Shown: positions 38,016 through 44,655 of the stretch, one piece after another
How the letters are laid out: each line of letters begins with the position of its first letter
Numbering within the stretch: position 1 is the first letter of the stretch
Assembly: GCA_937923745.1 (NCBI GenBank)
Contig: CALDUO010000043.1
Location: forward strand, 1 to 44,655
Length of the DNA: 44,655 nt
Direction of reading: 5' to 3'
DNA from: an uncultured Granulosicoccaceae bacterium
GTDB taxonomy: Bacteria > Pseudomonadota > Gammaproteobacteria > Granulosicoccales > Granulosicoccaceae
Notes under the pieces: model-generated
The model's database searches: none
Seen by the model: the letters and a program-made list of their open reading frames with translations, nothing else
What the model was told of the DNA's origin: nothing
Program-made: the position numbers and the translations under genes

Positions 38016-38585
38016 ATGATGAATCAGCGGAGGACAAACACCCGCCAAACGGGTTTATACCTGCTAGCGCTGTTGGCTGGCGTGGTAGGTCTGCTGAGCG
38101 CAGCTGGCGCACTCGCGCAATCACGGCTCAATACCATCGGTTTTGTCGATATTCCTTACCTGATAGACAAAGCCCCACAGGCCGTTGAGGCCGCCTCGCG
38201 ACTCGAGACAGAGTTTGCACCGCGCCAGGCATCGATCAGAGCGCAGCGCGAAGAACTCAGCGACATCCAAAACCGCCTTGATACCGAGGGGCTTGAGCTC
38301 TCCGAAAGCGAGAAAAGCGAGCTTGATCGTGCGGCCCGGTCGCTTGAGCGTCGCCTGAAACGCGACGAACAGGATTTCCGCGAAGAGCTCAGTATCCAAA
38401 AAAACAACGAATTCAAAAAGGTGCGTGTGCTGGTGCTGGAGGCAATTGCGCGCTTTGGTAAAGATAACAATTACGACCTGATTGTCAGTGACGGTGTCCT
38501 GTACGCCAATTCATCCATCGACGTCACAGAAACGGTGCTGGAATACCTGATCGAGTCCAACCGACTCACCGAATCCTCCAACTGA
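38016..38585 (+). CDS. skp: Periplasmic chaperone Skp (OmpH family)
   Basis: Trimeric periplasmic holdase that delivers unfolded porins to BamA. The 189-residue product has a signal peptide (hydrophobic LYLLALLAGVVGLLSAAGALAQ, cleavage near ALAQ) and the body start IGFVDIPYLIDKAPQA. Long charged coiled-coil arms cover about 60-135, and the C-terminal beta strand is near YDLIVSDGVLYAN. Between bamA and lpxD, its conserved place. Confidence 0.93.
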   Translation: MMNQRRTNTRQTGLYLLALLAGVVGLLSAAGALAQSRLNTIGFVDIPYLIDKAPQAVEAASRLETEFAPRQASIRAQREELSDIQNRLDTEGLELSESEKSELDRAARSLERRLKRDEQDFREELSIQKNNEFKKVRVLVLEAIARFGKDNNYDLIVSDGVLYANSSIDVTETVLEYLIESNRLTESSN

Positions 38586-38590
38586 TTTGC

Positions 38591-39589
38591 ATGAACCTGT
38601 CTGCGCTCGCCTCAGCTCTGGATCTTGAGTTTCACGGTGATGCGACACGGGAGCTGGATGGCCTGGCGCCAGTCTCCGTAGCGAGTCAGTCGCAACTCAC
38701 CTTTGTGGTTAGCCCCCGTTACCGCGACTCACTGATCAATACTGAAGCCGGCGCGGTTATTGTTCCCGCAGCTCTGGCAGATCTGGCGCCTTGCGATACG
38801 TTGATATCAAACCAACCCTATGCCAGCTATGCGGCAGCCTCTCAGCTGTTGTATCCCGAGTACCGCGCACCGGCGGGCATCAACGACTCCGCGATGATCG
38901 ACGCTGATACCACAATCGCAGCCGATGCCAGCATCGCTGCAGGTGTTGTGGTTGAACAGGGTGCCAGCATTGAAGCTGGTGCCGAGATTGGCGCCGGGTG
39001 CTGCATCGGACGTGGTGTCACGATTGGCCGCAATACGATACTCAAACCACGTGTCACCATTAATAACGACTGTCAGATTGGAGCTCGGTGCCGCATTCAG
39101 TCCGGCGCGGTGATTGGCAGCGACGGATTCGGTTACGCACCGACAGCGTCCGGATGGATGGCCATTCGTCAGGTGGGGCGTGTTGTTATTGGTGACGATG
39201 TTGAAATTGGAGCCAACACAACGATCGATCGCGGTGCGCTTGCAGACACCGTCATCGGTGACGGTGTCATACTCGATAACCAGATTCAGATAGCGCATAA
39301 TGTGGTGATCGGCGAGCGCACGGCCATTGCGGCCTGTGTGGGTATAGCCGGTAGTACCGTCATCGGAAAAAACTGCACCATAGGCGGTAAGTCTGCGATT
39401 GTGGGCCATTTGACGATCACTGATAACGTGCATCTGACAGCAACATCGTTTGTGACACAATCCATCAGCGAGTCTGGCAGCTACAGCTCGGGCATGCCGT
39501 TATTGCCTACCGGTCAATGGCGGCGACTGTACACGCGGCTTGGCCAATTGGATGCTCTGTTCAGGATGCGGCGCAAACAGAAAGACTGA
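38591..39589 (+). CDS. lpxD: UDP-3-O-(3-hydroxyacyl)glucosamine N-acyltransferase
   Basis: Third step of lipid A synthesis: N-acylation of UDP-3-O-acylglucosamine with hydroxyacyl-ACP. The 332-residue product has an N-terminal uridine-binding domain (to about 100), then many hexapeptide repeats forming a left-handed beta-helix. The catalytic His236 is in QIAHNVVIG. The C-terminal helix ends RLYTRLGQLDALFRMRRKQKD. Five bp after skp; fabZ follows after 70 bp. Confidence 0.96.
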   Translation: MNLSALASALDLEFHGDATRELDGLAPVSVASQSQLTFVVSPRYRDSLINTEAGAVIVPAALADLAPCDTLISNQPYASYAAASQLLYPEYRAPAGINDSAMIDADTTIAADASIAAGVVVEQGASIEAGAEIGAGCCIGRGVTIGRNTILKPRVTINNDCQIGARCRIQSGAVIGSDGFGYAPTASGWMAIRQVGRVVIGDDVEIGANTTIDRGALADTVIGDGVILDNQIQIAHNVVIGERTAIAACVGIAGSTVIGKNCTIGGKSAIVGHLTITDNVHLTATSFVTQSISESGSYSSGMPLLPTGQWRRLYTRLGQLDALFRMRRKQKD

Positions 39590-39659
39590 CTCAAACAACA
39601 GCAGTTCCAATTACAACAATAACCATATTTTAGGGCGATTGTCGCCGGAGACTACTACG

Positions 39660-40112
39660 TTGGACGAACAAACCGACATTCGCGAAATCGTCAAATACCT
39701 TCCGCACCGTTATCCCTTTTTATTGGTTGATCGTGTCACTGCCTTCGAGGCCGATACAAGCCTGACCGCCATTAAAAACGTTACGATCAACGAACCTATC
39801 TTTACCGGACATTTTCCGCAGGCACCGGTGTTTCCCGGCGTATTAATTCTGGAATCAATGGCGCAGGCATCTGCGTTACTCGCGTTCAAGAGTTTGGGTG
39901 GTTATCCCAGTGAGGAGACCCTGTATTTATTGGTGGGTATTGATGAGGCGAGATTCAAACGGCAGGTGGTACCCGGTGATCAGATGATTGTCAGTGTCAC
40001 TGTCACTCAGGTGCGGCGCGGTTTCTGGAAATTCGACGCCACCGCCAAGGTGAATGACGAGCTGGCCTGTAGCGCCAAGGTTATTATTGCCAAGAATGAG
40101 ATTGAGTTGTGA
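39660..40112 (+). CDS. fabZ: 3-hydroxyacyl-[acyl-carrier-protein] dehydratase FabZ
   Basis: Dehydrates hydroxyacyl-ACP in fatty acid elongation and competes with LpxA/LpxD for the same substrate pool. From a TTG start at 39660 the product has 150 residues, the family length. It shows PHRYPFLLVDRV, the catalytic His51 (FTGHFPQAPVFPG) and Glu65 (LILESMAQA). The TTG is preceded by CCGGAG nine bases upstream, the best ribosome site nearby. The frame is open back into lpxD, but that extension is Asn/Ser-rich and not conserved. Stop overlaps the lpxA start (GTGA). Confidence 0.95.
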   Translation: MDEQTDIREIVKYLPHRYPFLLVDRVTAFEADTSLTAIKNVTINEPIFTGHFPQAPVFPGVLILESMAQASALLAFKSLGGYPSEETLYLLVGIDEARFKRQVVPGDQMIVSVTVTQVRRGFWKFDATAKVNDELACSAKVIIAKNEIEL

Positions 40113-40891
40113 TTCACGCTACCGCCATCGTTGATCCAAGCGCCACGGTAGATCCAACGTGTGAGGTGGGTCCCTATAGCGTCATTGGTGCCAATGTCAC
40201 GCTGGGTGCCGACACGTGGGTGGGGCCACATGTTGTAATTAATGGTCCAACGACGATAGGGCAACGTAACCGCATTTTTCAATTTGCGTCTATCGGCGAA
40301 GAGCCGCAGGATAAAAAATTCGACGGCGAACCGACCCGGCTCGAGATTGGTAACGACAATACCATTCGCGAGTACGCGACAATGAATCGCGGCACCACCG
40401 GTGGTGGTGGCGTCACCAGAATCGCTGACCGTAATCTGTTTATGGCCTACACCCATGTTGCTCACGATTGCCAAATTGGCAACGACACCATCTTTGCCAA
40501 CGGATCATCGTTGGCTGGTCATGTGACGGTAGGCGATCATGCGATACTCGCTGGTTTTTCCTGTATCCATCAATTTTGTGTGGTGGGCGAGCATGCTTTT
40601 GTTGGCCTGAACTCGGTGGCTAACCGTGACGTTGCACCGTATGTCATGGTGGTTGGAAACTATGCAACAGCACGGGGTATTAACAAGGAAGGCCTAAGAC
40701 GCCGCGATTTTTCGGAGCAAACTATCAGTGATTTGCATCGTGCTTTCGTTGCGTTAATAAAACAGCGCGGTGATCGCGATGAGGCGTTGGCAAAAATAGA
40801 GACGCTGGCGCAAAACACACCGGAAGTCAGCCGTTTAATTGAGTTTGTGCAACACAGTCAACGTGGTGTCGTGCGTGGTAAAGCCGGATAG
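40109..40891 (+). CDS. lpxA: UDP-N-acetylglucosamine O-acyltransferase
   Basis: First step of lipid A synthesis. The 260-residue product is a left-handed beta-helix of hexapeptide repeats (IHATAIVDPSATVDPTCEVGPYSVIG) with the catalytic His119 in YTHVAHDCQIG. A helical C-terminus follows (GLRRRDFSEQTISDLHRAF). GTG start at 40109 overlapping the fabZ stop by 4 bp, so translation is coupled. It is the last gene of the long + run; the usual next gene, lpxB, lies inverted beyond a repeat array. Confidence 0.97.
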   Translation: MIHATAIVDPSATVDPTCEVGPYSVIGANVTLGADTWVGPHVVINGPTTIGQRNRIFQFASIGEEPQDKKFDGEPTRLEIGNDNTIREYATMNRGTTGGGGVTRIADRNLFMAYTHVAHDCQIGNDTIFANGSSLAGHVTVGDHAILAGFSCIHQFCVVGEHAFVGLNSVANRDVAPYVMVVGNYATARGINKEGLRRRDFSEQTISDLHRAFVALIKQRGDRDEALAKIETLAQNTPEVSRLIEFVQHSQRGVVRGKAG

Positions 40892-40936
40892 ACGTTAGTC
40901 GGTTTTTGCTGGTTTGTTCGCTAGTTTATAGGCCAG

Positions 40937-41060
40937 TCTGTTTGCCAGTTAGCAGGCCAGTTAGCAGGCCAGTCCACTGTTAATCTGTTTGCCAGTTAAC
41001 AGGCCAGTCCACTGTTAATCTGTTTGCCAGTTCGTAGGCCAGTCCGCTGCCCAGTCCGCC
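40937..41060. repeat. 12/35-bp nested repeat between convergent lpxA and lpxB
   Basis: TCTGTTTGCCAG recurs at 40937, 40984 and 41019. The second period is 35 bp; the first copy is 47 bp because a 12-bp element (AGCAGGCCAGTT type) is duplicated inside it. The underlying step is about 12 bp, marked by GCCAGT. No clear terminator hairpin is seen between the convergent genes. Confidence 0.92.
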
Positions 41061-41075
41061 GTCCTGTCTCTCGCT

Positions 41076-42218
41076 CTACTTGCTGGCCAGTTGTTTTATC
41101 AGTGTCGCCACTCGTGCTGACGCATCACCATCGCCCATAGTATCTGAGACCTCGTTAAGTGCGGTAATCATTGTTTGTCTGGCGTTGGTGTCGGTGAGCA
41201 ACGTTTGTGCGTGTGACACAATGTTTTCTGCGGTTGCATCAGACTGAATTAATTCGGGCACAATCCTTTTGCCTGCCACAATATTCACAAGACCAATATC
41301 CGGAATTTTTATCAGCCGTTTCATGATCGCGTAATTCAGTGGTGCTACCCGATAGACGAGTATCATCGGTGTGCCGATTAGCGCGGTTTCCAGCGTAGCT
41401 GTGCCTGAGGCGCAAATAACAACATCACTGGCGCGCATGACATCACAGGCGCGTTGGTCAATAACAGTCAGTGCCAGTGGCTCGGCGTTTTGTCCCTGGT
41501 GATTGTCGAGAATAGTCTGAAAATCGGCTGTGGAGAGGGTGGCGGCCTTGGGTATGACAAAATGCAAGTGTGGTACAGATTGCTGAAGTGTGCTGGCAGC
41601 GTCGAGCATGACCGGTAACAATCGGGCAAGCTCGGAGGGTCGACTGCCCGGTAACAGTGCCACGATTTGCCCGGTGGCGGGTAGTGCCAGCGCGGTACGC
41701 GCACCGGCTTGGTCATAGTGGCTAACAGCAGATTCAACCACCGGATTACCGACATAGGTCACCGGAATATTCTCGGCGGTGTAATAACTGACTTCAAACG
41801 GAAATAACACTGCCATGTGGTCCACGAGTCGTCCGATACGGTGAATGCGACCGGAGCGCCAAGCCCACAGTTGCGGGCTGACATAAAAAAGCACCGGTAT
41901 CCCCAACGACTTTGCGGTCTCTGCAAGCTTGAGATTAAAGTCCGGAAAATCAGTTAAAAACAGCAGATCCGGTTGTCGGTCGCGCATCGCCTGGCGCAGG
42001 GTGGCCAGACGTTTGAGAAAGCGATGGTAGTTTTTCAGTACGTCGACGAAGCCGATCACTGCAAGGTCGCGACAATCAACCAGTAATTCGGTGCCGTGTG
42101 CCTCAAGGTGTGATGCACCCATACCGAAGGTGGTATGAGGCACATCAAGCGCAGCCAGTGCATGAGCTGCGTGTGCGTCGCCGGAGGCCTCGCCGGCGCT
42201 CACCATTATGTTCAGCAT
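41076..42218 (-). CDS. lpxB: Lipid-A-disaccharide synthase
   Basis: GT19 glycosyltransferase that condenses UDP-diacylglucosamine with lipid X to form the lipid A disaccharide. The 380-residue product begins MLNIMVSAGEASGDAHAAHAL, the family signature. It continues with LTDFPDFNLKLAETAKSLGIPVLFYVSPQLWAWR and the C-terminal SGTATLETALIGTPMILVYR substrate-binding region. Intact and of normal length (E. coli 382). It is on the minus strand, convergent with lpxA, unlike the common lpxA-lpxB operon, and so needs its own promoter upstream of 42218. Confidence 0.96.
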   Translation of the reverse strand: MLNIMVSAGEASGDAHAAHALAALDVPHTTFGMGASHLEAHGTELLVDCRDLAVIGFVDVLKNYHRFLKRLATLRQAMRDRQPDLLFLTDFPDFNLKLAETAKSLGIPVLFYVSPQLWAWRSGRIHRIGRLVDHMAVLFPFEVSYYTAENIPVTYVGNPVVESAVSHYDQAGARTALALPATGQIVALLPGSRPSELARLLPVMLDAASTLQQSVPHLHFVIPKAATLSTADFQTILDNHQGQNAEPLALTVIDQRACDVMRASDVVICASGTATLETALIGTPMILVYRVAPLNYAIMKRLIKIPDIGLVNIVAGKRIVPELIQSDATAENIVSHAQTLLTDTNARQTMITALNEVSDTMGDGDASARVATLIKQLASK

Positions 42219-42336
42219 GAGAATGTCGCGTCAAAAGTTTGTGGGCATTGTCAGTCAGTAACGACCCGCGTGCAACTGCCTGTTTATCTGTTAGCATATC
42301 GGTTCGGTCAACTGGCCGTACCGACAGGAACATAGC

Positions 42337-43749
42337 ATGACTGGCTTTCGCAAACTGTTGATCTTCATGATGCCGCTGGCACTACTGCCGGGCTGTGATG
42401 AACCGGGCACGCCGCCGAGTTTCGAAGGTGGTGGTGATCTGTCTCCGCAAGAGCATGTACCCCATTTGTCAGTAGACGATCGTATAGCCATACAGGCCCA
42501 GGTGCGCAGCTCGGTCAATACGCTCAAAAAAGCCAATATTATTACCGACGCCGAGGTCACTGAGCCCGGTGGCGCAGCTAATGCTATTTCCGGCGACTCG
42601 GCAGCAGGCAATTCGGGGCGTCCTGAGTTTATCTGGCCAGTCAGAAAAGCCAAACACATCACCGACTACAACGTTGACGCCATCTCCAATTTCGTTGATC
42701 ACGACAACAATTATCCGTTTCAGACACTCGACTACAATTGTGGTCGTCGCACTTACGACACCAGCGGCGGATACAACCATCGTGGGCTCGACGTGTTTAC
42801 CGCCCCTTTTTCCTGGTTAAAAATGGACAATAACGCTGTCGAGGTTATAGCGGCGGCACCCGGCGTGATCACGGGCAGAATAGACGGTAACCAAGATCGA
42901 AGTTGCCGTTTGAACAACAGCGGCTGGAACGCCGTGTATGTTCGTCATGCAGACGGCTCCCATGCATGGTACGGGCATTTAAAAAACGGGTCGGTGACAA
43001 CCAAACGCGTGGGCGACTCTGTAGACGCCGGGGAATATCTGGGTGTTGTGGGTAGCTCCGGTAATTCCACCGGGCCTCATTTGCACCTTGAAATACTCGA
43101 CTCACAGTATCGTACCATTGACCCCTACGCCGGTAACTGTAATGCGTTAAATGCAGAGTCGTGGTGGCAACAGCAACCCGACTATTACATCACTCGGCTT
43201 AACCATATTGCCACCGGATCTGGCCCTCCACGCTTTAATCGATGCCCCGAACCCGCAGAGCCCAATGAAAAAAGCACGTTTTTGCCGTCTGATTCGGTAT
43301 ATCTGGTGTCGTACTACCGTGACCTGACCAACAACAGTGCAACCCAACATCGCATTACGCGCCCTGACGGCACTGTGTACACGTCATGGAATTTTACGCC
43401 GGGCGGGGCGCACTATAGCTCGTCTTATTGGTATTGGCGGCATGACAGCATCACCACTGAAAACAATAAGGGCGTATGGCGCTACTCGATTGAACTGAAT
43501 GACACACAATACGATCACGCTTTTTATGTGGTCGACTCGTGCGAGGAAAATCGGTTAATTACGGCTGGTGGTCTGGATGATCGTACAACCGTTGCCGTAT
43601 CACAAACGATCACTGCATCGGGTGAGGTTGCCGTGAATGCCGGACATCAAGCAACATTGCTTGCCGGTGACAAAGTGGTATTGGGCTCGGGATTTACGGT
43701 TGGCGATAACGCCAATCTGACTATTGCAACAGGCGATGTTTGCAGCTAG
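42337..43749 (+). CDS. Predicted lipoprotein M23-family zinc metallopeptidase
   Basis: A 470-residue predicted lipoprotein. Signal sequence with lipobox LLPGC, lipidated Cys20, and Asp21 at the +2 position, the inner-membrane retention signal in E. coli. The M23 (lysostaphin/LytM-type) domain spans about 135-270 with zinc ligands His148 and Asp152 (NHRGLDVF) and His250 (GPHLHLEI), plus YGHLK, so it looks catalytically complete. Members usually cut peptidoglycan cross-links or pentaglycine-like peptides. After a Cys- and Tyr-rich middle domain, the C-terminal 65 residues form short beta repeats (TASGEVAVNAGHQATLLAGDKVVLGSGF style) ending in DVCS. It is divergent from lpxB. The exact substrate is unknown. 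Confidence 0.85.
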   Translation: MTGFRKLLIFMMPLALLPGCDEPGTPPSFEGGGDLSPQEHVPHLSVDDRIAIQAQVRSSVNTLKKANIITDAEVTEPGGAANAISGDSAAGNSGRPEFIWPVRKAKHITDYNVDAISNFVDHDNNYPFQTLDYNCGRRTYDTSGGYNHRGLDVFTAPFSWLKMDNNAVEVIAAAPGVITGRIDGNQDRSCRLNNSGWNAVYVRHADGSHAWYGHLKNGSVTTKRVGDSVDAGEYLGVVGSSGNSTGPHLHLEILDSQYRTIDPYAGNCNALNAESWWQQQPDYYITRLNHIATGSGPPRFNRCPEPAEPNEKSTFLPSDSVYLVSYYRDLTNNSATQHRITRPDGTVYTSWNFTPGGAHYSSSYWYWRHDSITTENNKGVWRYSIELNDTQYDHAFYVVDSCEENRLITAGGLDDRTTVAVSQTITASGEVAVNAGHQATLLAGDKVVLGSGFTVGDNANLTIATGDVCS

Positions 43750-43814
43750 TTGTTTGAAGCCAGTAGTGAGTTGTGTGCAATCACTGTCGTGTACAAACTG
43801 CTATGAGCAAATGA

Positions 43815-44183
43815 TCAGGCCCATTCGTGCTCTGGTAACGGAATCCAAACGTCGTCTCCTGAAGATGACGCCTTGACGTGAAGCACCAGCGTTTTAACCG
43901 TACCAAATTCATAAGACTCAACAGCCGTCACCACATAGTCTGTTGCCGGTAGTACGCCTTGCTGACAGTCCGGGGAGAACCAACCGGTAATAGCCATAAA
44001 CTGCGCACCGTTCAAACTGGTGCACCATATGTTGGTGGCATCAGGTGCGAGCGTCGCCTGTAGTTCAGGCGGATGACTGTAGGTCGGTGCTGTCGGTGAC
44101 TGATCAAACGCACAATGGGTTAGCAGCAACGTACAGGCAACTGCACAACAGGCTTGTTTAAAGTTCGCTTGATTAAAGAACAC
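43815..44183 (-). CDS. Small predicted lipoprotein of unknown function
   Basis: From a GTG at 44183 the product is 122 residues, starting MFFNQANFKQACCAVACTLLLTHC. A short basic n-region, a hydrophobic core and the lipobox-like LLTHC with Cys24 suggest a lipoprotein signal (Ala at +2). The mature part has two cysteines (IWCTSLN and SPDCQQ) and strands such as ATDYVVTAVESYEFGTVKTLVLHVKA, so it is probably a small beta domain with one disulfide. A longer frame to a GTG at 44240 exists, but it would bury the signal peptide. I recognise no family. Convergent with the M23 gene. Confidence 0.55.
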   Translation of the reverse strand: MFFNQANFKQACCAVACTLLLTHCAFDQSPTAPTYSHPPELQATLAPDATNIWCTSLNGAQFMAITGWFSPDCQQGVLPATDYVVTAVESYEFGTVKTLVLHVKASSSGDDVWIPLPEHEWA

Positions 44184-44259
44184 GCCAATACCCCCAACCG
44201 ATTCTGTACACGCGTTAACTGCCGCCGTTGCATCCAGCACACAGTAACTCTCCTGCGAC

Positions 44260-44429
44260 GACCTTGGTCACTGTGAGTCTTGCCACTGTGACCTTCGTCA
44301 CTCACCTTGCACCTCGTCACTGTGGCTCTTGCTACTTTGCCACATTCTGACGCTGGCCATTTTGAAACTGGTTACTACGCCTCTGGTTACTACGCCTCTG
44401 GTTATTACGCTTCTGGTCACTGTCACAGG
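44260..44429. repeat. 15-bp tandem array, about eleven copies
   Basis: Steps start at 44260, 44275, 44290, 44305 (19 bp), 44324, 44339 (16 bp), 44355, 44370, 44385, 44400 and 44415. The copies at 44370 and 44385 are identical (GGTTACTACGCCTCT), and the flanks are increasingly degenerate. It lies just upstream of the small lipoprotein gene. Confidence 0.9.
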
Positions 44430-44655
44430 TTCGAATATTCCGGGCCGACACGACCCGCGATTTCTACGTGATTCGCTGTGAGCCATCCAAGGTAAGTCTG
44501 TTTAACCGCAAGGCCAAGCACGCAAAGCTGACGGTTTTTTAGTCAACACCCTGCGAGTGTGCAGCACGCGTACCTTGGTAATGTCCGGGCCACGACTGTG
44601 CACGTTGTCACAAAGTGTTGAACGCTGTGACAGGCAACTGCAATTCATTCAGGTG
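44430..44655. other. Right-end intergenic sequence with an 8-bp inverted repeat
   Basis: No gene is seen. CCAAGGTA (44487-44494) and TACCTTGG (44571-44578) form a perfect inverted repeat with a 76-bp spacer. Inside it AACCG/CGGTT (44504-44536) is followed by a T-run, a weak terminator-like element. Confidence 0.45.

Overview
The window is a core-genome segment of a gammaproteobacterium. The evidence is the gene content and order (trmJ-cysE-iscRSUA-hscBA-fdx-iscX; tRNA genes-tig-clpP-clpX-lon-hupB-tRNA-Val-tRNA-Asp-ppiD; map-glnD-dapE; rpsB-tsf-pyrH-frr-uppS-cdsA-dxr-rseP-bamA-skp-lpxD-fabZ-lpxA), the outer-membrane and lipid A genes, and six tRNA genes that all encode their 3' CCA. The tRNA/tig/clp/lon/hup/ppiD stretch resembles the Pseudomonas layout, but the wide, repeat-filled gaps do not. 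I cannot name the genus.

Layout. 1-8041: the 3' end of trmJ, then cysE, then the complete Isc iron-sulfur operon on the + strand. 8289-9978: four tRNA genes (Pro-TGG, Arg-TCT, His-GTG, Leu-TAG) with repeat-rich spacers. 10113-16492: trigger factor and the ClpP, ClpX and Lon proteases. 16493-17893: a 1.4-kb gap dominated by short-period repeats. 17894-21104: HU, tRNA-Val, tRNA-Asp and PpiD. 21286-26806 (minus strand): map, glnD, dapE and fabI, convergent with ppiD across a shared terminator. 27667-40891 (+): ribosomal protein S2, EF-Ts, UMP kinase, RRF, then isoprenoid, phospholipid, outer-membrane and lipid A genes. 41076-42218 (minus): lpxB, inverted relative to lpxA. 42337-44183: a lipoprotein M23 peptidase and a small convergent lipoprotein.

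Functionally the window combines cysteine synthesis with sulfur transfer into Fe-S clusters (CysE supplies the cysteine pathway, IscS uses cysteine), nascent-chain folding with ATP-dependent proteolysis, translation factors, and envelope construction (undecaprenyl diphosphate, CDP-diacylglycerol, MEP pathway, BamA/Skp/RseP, and lipid A through LpxD, LpxA and LpxB).

The genes are ordinary. The intergenic DNA is not. Almost every larger gap contains a degenerate tandem array with a unit of about 12-16 bp, and each gap has its own unit sequence. I counted about 16 arrays, including a near-continuous 250-bp stretch with 14-bp periodicity between lon and hupB. Periods of 13 and 14 bp argue against coding, and the absence of a shared unit argues against a dispersed REP- or CRISPR-type family. 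This is the most unusual feature of the window.
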